Assembly: GCF_023845585.1 (NCBI RefSeq)
Contig: NZ_JAMQHS010000003.1
Coordinates: 1 to 64,000 of the forward strand
Source of the DNA: Clostridium sp. CMCC3677
Lineage (GTDB): Bacteria > Bacillota > Clostridia > Clostridiales > Clostridiaceae
Reading direction: 5' to 3'
Length of the DNA stretch: 64,000 nucleotides
Under the pieces are notes generated by a model. It worked only from the letters and a program-made list of their open reading frames with translations, had not been told where the DNA came from and made no database searches. Numbering within the stretch: position 1 is the first letter of the stretch; every line of letters starts with the position of its first letter. Positions 62,415-64,000 of the stretch are shown one piece after another. The position numbers and the translations under genes were made by a program.

Positions 62415-63716
62415 CTACTCTTTAAAATCTTCTATTCTTATTATATTGTCTATTTTATTTACAGAACTTAAATTAGATATTTCATTGCAAGAGCTATATA
62501 TTTGAGCTTGAGTTGTCTTATGTGTAACTAAAACTATTGTTACTTGACCCTCTTCATTTTCCTCACCTTTTTGAATAACTGATCTTAAACTAACATTATG
62601 TTTTCCTAAAATAGCAGTTATTTCACCTAAGACTCCTGATTCATCTAATACAGTTGCTCTAATATAAAACTTACTTTCAACATCTTTTATATCTGATATT
62701 TCTCTATCCCATAAATTATTTTTTACTACTGAATTATAATTTTCTAAATCAACATTGCTTCTAAGCATAGAAATAACATCACTAACTACAGCACTACCTG
62801 TTGGTAAATCTCCTGCTCCTCTACCATAAAACATTAAATCACCAACTGCATTTCCCTTTACAAACACAGCATTAAATGAATCATATACATTAGCTAGTGG
62901 ATGTTTTTTAGGTATCATAGTTGGATGAACTCTTAATTCAAGTTTTCCCTTAACTTCTTTTACAATTGCAAGCAATTTAATAACCATTTTAAATTCTTTT
63001 GCATATTCCATATCTATAGGATTTATATTAGTTATTCCTTCCCTATAAACATTATCTACGTCAACCTTTGTTCCAAATGCCAATGATGAAAGTATTGCTA
63101 ATTTATATTGAGCATCATAACCATCTATATCAGATGTAGGATCTGCTTCTGCATAACCTTTTTCTTGTGCTTCTTTTAAAGCTTGGTCAAATTCTAATCC
63201 ATCACATTCCATTTTAGTTAAAATATAATTTGTAGTACCATTTATAATTCCATATAATTCTTTTATTTTATTTGCAGTCAAACTTTCATCTATTCCATTT
63301 ATTATTGGAATTCCACCTGCAACACTTGCTTCATATTTAAACATAACATTGTTGCTATCAGCTTTTTCAAAAAGTTCATCTCCATGTGTTGCAATTAACA
63401 TTTTATTTGCTGTTACAATATGTTTTCCTGCATTCATGCACTTTATCATATATTCCTTAGCCGGATCTATTCCTCCCATAATTTCAATAACTATTTTGAT
63501 AGAATTATCATTTAATATTTCATCAAAACTTGTAGTTATAAGTTCTTCTGAAACTTCCACTCCTCTTGCTTTGCTTTTATCTCTTACAAGAATCTTAGCA
63601 ATTTCAACTTCATAACCTGAACGTTTCATTATTTCTTCTTTATTAGAATTTAAAATCATACAAACACCACGACCAACATTCCCCAATCCTAGTAGTGCTA
63701 TTCTAACTTTTTTCAT
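62415..63716 (-). CDS. hom: Homoserine dehydrogenase
   Basis: A 433-residue NAD(P)-dependent enzyme that reduces aspartate semialdehyde to homoserine, toward Thr and Met. Nucleotide motif GLGNVGRGV (about 10-18), central TANKMLI (about 103-109), GIINGTTNYILTKM (about 160-173), EAQEKGYAEADPTSDIDG (about 185-200), and a C-terminal ACT domain (about 350-433). AAGGGGG site. With lysC and ilvA in this window it covers parts of the aspartate family pathway. The gap 63717-63912 shows nothing recognisable. Confidence 0.95.
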   Translation of the reverse strand: MKKVRIALLGLGNVGRGVCMILNSNKEEIMKRSGYEVEIAKILVRDKSKARGVEVSEELITTSFDEILNDNSIKIVIEIMGGIDPAKEYMIKCMNAGKHIVTANKMLIATHGDELFEKADSNNVMFKYEASVAGGIPIINGIDESLTANKIKELYGIINGTTNYILTKMECDGLEFDQALKEAQEKGYAEADPTSDIDGYDAQYKLAILSSLAFGTKVDVDNVYREGITNINPIDMEYAKEFKMVIKLLAIVKEVKGKLELRVHPTMIPKKHPLANVYDSFNAVFVKGNAVGDLMFYGRGAGDLPTGSAVVSDVISMLRSNVDLENYNSVVKNNLWDREISDIKDVESKFYIRATVLDESGVLGEITAILGKHNVSLRSVIQKGEENEEGQVTIVLVTHKTTQAQIYSSCNEISNLSSVNKIDNIIRIEDFKE

Positions 63717-63912
63717 TTTTATTCCCCCTTATTGCATATAATTGCTAATAATACTATTCTCTTTCATTATATTATAATGTTTCTGTGTAACTTTTACCAT
63801 ATGATTTTTATTTTTATATTATTAGGAAAAGCATACGGTTTAATATTCAACTTACTTAATTTGCATAAATATAATTTAGCACTTTATATGAAGTTAATAA
63901 ATTATAACAGAC

Positions 63913-63951
63913 AAAAAGAGTATTGATAATCCTATTTATCAATACTCCTTT
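63913..63951 (-). terminator. Terminator of a gene beyond the right edge
   Basis: AAAGAGTATTGATAA pairs with TTATCAATACTCCTTT, one mismatch, with an A-run left flank. It probably ends a minus-strand gene that begins past 64000. Confidence 0.75.
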
Positions 63952-63953
63952 TG

Positions 63954-64000
63954 TTATGAGTTAATCTGTAAATAAACAAATAAACCCTTGTCGTTTAGAC
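63954..64000 (-). CDS. 3' end of a minus-strand gene (partial)
   Basis: Reads LNDKGLFVYLQINS then TAA at 63954, three bases from the terminator. A second frame is also open to the edge and stops at 63961. So either frame may be right; only the presence of a gene end is inferred from the terminator. No family assigned. Confidence 0.3.
   Translation of the reverse strand, partial: LNDKGLFVYLQINS

Noticed and set aside
63732-63926. 64-codon plus-strand ORF after hom
   Set aside because: Composition is that of random AT-rich DNA, no ribosome site, and it runs into the terminator at 63913.

Overview
The window is chromosomal DNA from a very AT-rich (roughly 28% G+C by eye) Gram-positive anaerobe, almost certainly Clostridium sensu stricto. 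Evidence: strong purine-rich ribosome binding sites, many rho-independent terminators, glnA - ANTAR regulator - gltB - gltD in the order known from solventogenic clostridia, a clostridial glycerol block ending in a DUF1667 gene, and DUF2935 and CarD proteins. No phage, insertion sequence transposase, plasmid gene or CRISPR array is visible.

Layout. 0-10.7 kb: lipoprotein, dicarboxylate/glutamate symporter, stomatin/NfeD pair, NAD synthase, branched-chain aminotransferase, SDR, dipeptidase, phosphoesterase. 10.8-25 kb: glyA, initiator tRNA, DUF2935 protein, brnQ with a coupled 25-codon leader ORF, ABC-F ATPase, cation exchangers, split ThrE exporter, threonine dehydratase. 25-34 kb: a distinctive accessory locus. 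It holds a methyltransferase, a two-module glutathionylspermidine-synthase-like ATP-grasp protein beside a Ser-rich lipoprotein, two unknown proteins, and an aminoethylphosphonate operon (nucleotidyltransferase, fused cytidylyltransferase-PEP mutase, phosphonopyruvate decarboxylase, AEP transaminase). 34-46 kb: housekeeping and membrane proteins (AI-2E family, HAD, RNase Z, Na/Pi transporter, uridine kinase, CarD, permease). 46-56 kb: nitrogen assimilation (glnA, ANTAR regulator, gltB, gltD) and aspartate kinase. 56-64 kb: glycerol catabolism (glpP, glpK, two flavoproteins, DUF1667) and homoserine dehydrogenase.

Most notable. (1) The promoters of the methyltransferase (25.0 kb) and of the phosphonate operon (34.0 kb) are related over 37 bases and share a TTGTTCA-N4-TTGAAC palindrome, so the flanks of the accessory locus look co-regulated. 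(2) The glnA leader carries an ANTAR-type hairpin with an AAAGGC hexaloop that excludes a terminator, and the ANTAR protein encoded next door has a receiver domain without its acidic pocket. (3) A dispersed, transposase-less inverted-repeat element occurs in six states of decay, three of them internal-deletion variants of one another. (4) A possible 55-nt small RNA at 2.65 kb and a GC-rich leader ORF overlapping brnQ by ATGA are unexplained.

Several starts were moved inward from the longest reading frame because the first ATG/GTG sits on or directly against the Shine-Dalgarno sequence. All functions are inferred from recognised motifs and family resemblance; no search was run.
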